37,086 bases of DNA. Origin: Candidatus Endomicrobiellum roisinitermitis (GTDB taxonomy: Bacteria; Elusimicrobiota; Endomicrobiia; Endomicrobiales; Endomicrobiaceae). Where the stretch lies: contig JAITSL010000036.1 of assembly GCA_031287855.1 (NCBI GenBank), positions 1-37,086 on the forward strand, written 5' to 3'. The position numbers and the translations under genes are program-made. Below, in pieces: positions 36,329 to 37,086 of the stretch; position 1 is the first letter of the stretch, and every line of letters begins with the position of its first letter. Below the pieces are notes generated by a model, which was not told the DNA's origin, did no database searches, and was given only the letters and a program-made list of their open reading frames with translations.

Positions 36329-36679
36329 AAGTTTAACAAATTTTGCAAATCTTTTTTTTGTATGGATTTTGACTTAATCTTATCTCTTAAGCTTTAAATA
36401 AAACGGTTTCTGCAAGATTGTTGATTGGAGTGAGCTTAGGTTTAAACTTTGTTTTTTTTACAGCTATTTAATTATTAAAAATGATTTAATTTAAGTATAC
36501 ACTAGTTTTGCTTTTCTATCCAATTTAAGTATAATTGATGATTAAGTATTTAAAGAACGAGCTAGGAGCATATATAGAAGATAACAAAGTTGTTCGTTTA
36601 AGTGTAACGCCCCAAAAAGTAGTTTAGCAATATTATGTAGAAGGGTCTAAAAAAGGTGTAACCATTTGTGTATAGCTAA
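36329..36679. other. Intergenic region with a possible degenerate small gene
   Basis: A frame at 36538-36627 encodes MIKYLKNELGAYIEDNKVVR and more, is stopped by a TAG, then continues in frame to a second TAG at 36673-36675 with QYYVEGSKKGVTICV. Such in-frame continuation hints at a decayed coding sequence, but I recognise no family. The rest of the region is AT-rich with nothing supportable. Confidence 0.3.
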
Positions 36680-36780
36680 GGAGAGATGGCCGAGCGGGCC
36701 GTAATGGGACGAATAAGGAGCATGAGTCTGCGGCGGGTGCAAGATGTGAGCACCCGGGAACCGACTCCTGGCAAGAAGTA
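36680..36780 (+). pseudogene. Broken tRNA-Ser copy containing repeat R3
   Basis: GGAGAGATGGCCGAGCGG at 36680-36697 is identical to the first 18 bases of the intact tRNA-Ser at 36838. The GC-rich element R3 (36701-36762) follows. Behind it, ACTCCTGGCAAGA (36764-36776) resembles AGTCCTGGAAAGA of the tRNA-Ser anticodon arm. So R3 appears to sit in the D-loop of a duplicated and decayed tRNA-Ser gene. The 18-base match is certain; the anticodon-arm match is suggestive. Confidence 0.6.
36701..36762. repeat. GC-rich element, third copy (R3)
   Basis: 62 bases, one insertion and about ten differences relative to R2. It keeps the shared GACGAATAAGGAGCA-like centre and both stems: CCGTA with TGCGG (one G-U) and CGGGTG with CACCCG. 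The second stem pairs through a T-A where R2 has C-G and R1 has T-G, a compensatory series. Confidence 0.8.
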
Positions 36781-36837
36781 CTTTGATAGTAGGAAGTAGA
36801 AGGTTATGAAAGAAATAGAAGTTTGAAAGATTGAAGA

Positions 36838-36924
36838 GGAGAGATGGCCGAGCGGTTTAAGGCGCAGTCCTGGAAAGACTGTTTACTCGAAAGAGTAACT
36901 AGGGTTCAAATCCCTATCTCTCCG
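36838..36924 (+). tRNA. tRNA-Ser (anticodon GGA)
   Basis: An 87-base class II tRNA. Acceptor GGAGAGA pairs with TCTCTCC, D arm GGCCGAGCGGTTTAAGGC, anticodon arm CAGTC/GACTG with loop CTGGAAA (anticodon GGA), long variable arm TTACTCGAAAGAGTAA, and T arm AGGGTTCAAATCCCT. The discriminator is G; CCA is not encoded. It reads UCC/UCU serine codons. Confidence 0.95.
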
Positions 36925-37086
36925 TATACTTTTAAGGGCAATGTTAGTAGGGATAGTAATTTAAGTTATTGGGGTCATAGGCAAAGCCAACGATTTGGCT
37001 TTGCGATGGGGTTCGAAGCTCGGAGCGAAATTTTTGTTTGAGCGAAGCGAAAGGCAAAAAGAGCGAGAGCAGGCTTGGAGGAAAAT
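36925..37086. other. GC-richer structured sequence at right edge
   Basis: It contains a perfect 10-bp hairpin, GCAAAGCCAA (36981-36990) with TTGGCTTTGC (36995-37004), then GGGGTTCGAAGC, reminiscent of a tRNA T arm, and a stretch of repeated GAGCGA-like words (37022-37075). No gene is recognised; it may be the start of another repeat element that continues beyond the window. Confidence 0.4.

Noticed and set aside
36844-37041. Open frame on the plus strand over tRNA-Ser
   Set aside because: It starts inside the tRNA and has no protein similarity that I can recognise.

Overview
The window is AT-rich bacterial DNA using the standard code, with clear Shine-Dalgarno sites before most genes. I recognise no sequence identifying the species. 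The combination fits a host-associated, genome-reducing anaerobe such as an Endomicrobium-like member of the Elusimicrobiota: low GC, a large set of freshly broken genes beside intact housekeeping genes, Glu/Gln amidotransferase GatCAB, a proofreading-less PolA, a subtilase with a FlgD/T9SS-like C-terminal domain, and many amino-acid and sugar importers. That assignment is inference.

Layout. Positions 1-3026 (minus strand) hold a tandem operon of three paralogous amino-acid permeases, the third running off the left edge. Positions 3027-9073 (plus strand) hold a gutted and an intact sodium:alanine symporter, a membrane protein, frameshifted CoA-binding and GyrI-like genes, a HAD phosphatase and a sugar MFS transporter. 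Positions 9074-12660 are a chromosome-maintenance region: a perfect parS site, parA, parB, then about 1.1 kb of AT-rich DNA with DnaA-box-like sequences, a candidate origin. Positions 12661-20158 are accessory: a broken DUF4143 ATPase, a secreted subtilase, a PIF1-like helicase, a Fic protein with its own repeat operator, a broken DUF2284 gene and a GT9 glycosyltransferase. Positions 20159-34020 are core: gatC-corA-gatA-gatB, proB, a frameshifted lipoprotein gene, def-fmt, trxA-trxB-polA-coaE and rho. Positions 34021-37086 are rearranged: remnants of a YhcG (DUF1016) nuclease lie either side of tRNA-Ala and a GC-rich tandem repeat, followed by a Schlafen/AlbA-type ATPase, a third copy of the GC-rich repeat embedded in a broken tRNA-Ser copy, and an intact tRNA-Ser.

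How it works together. The intact genes cover chromosome segregation, tRNA-dependent amidation (GatCAB), N-terminal formylation and deformylation (fmt, def), the thioredoxin system, DNA repair synthesis, the last step of CoA synthesis and transcription termination. The transporters (three amino-acid permeases, an AGCS symporter, a sugar porter and CorA) suggest dependence on imported nutrients. The eroded genes are mostly regulatory, accessory or defence-type.

The least ordinary signal is the 61-62 bp GC-rich element (34446-34506, 34507-34567, 36701-36762). Its two predicted stems are kept by compensatory changes among the three copies, and each location is beside a tRNA gene and inside disrupted sequence. 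Next are the three-half-site operator in front of the Fic gene, a recurrent intergenic motif around GGTCAAGTCAGGTA, and several single-base frameshifts, three of them deletions in homopolymer runs.
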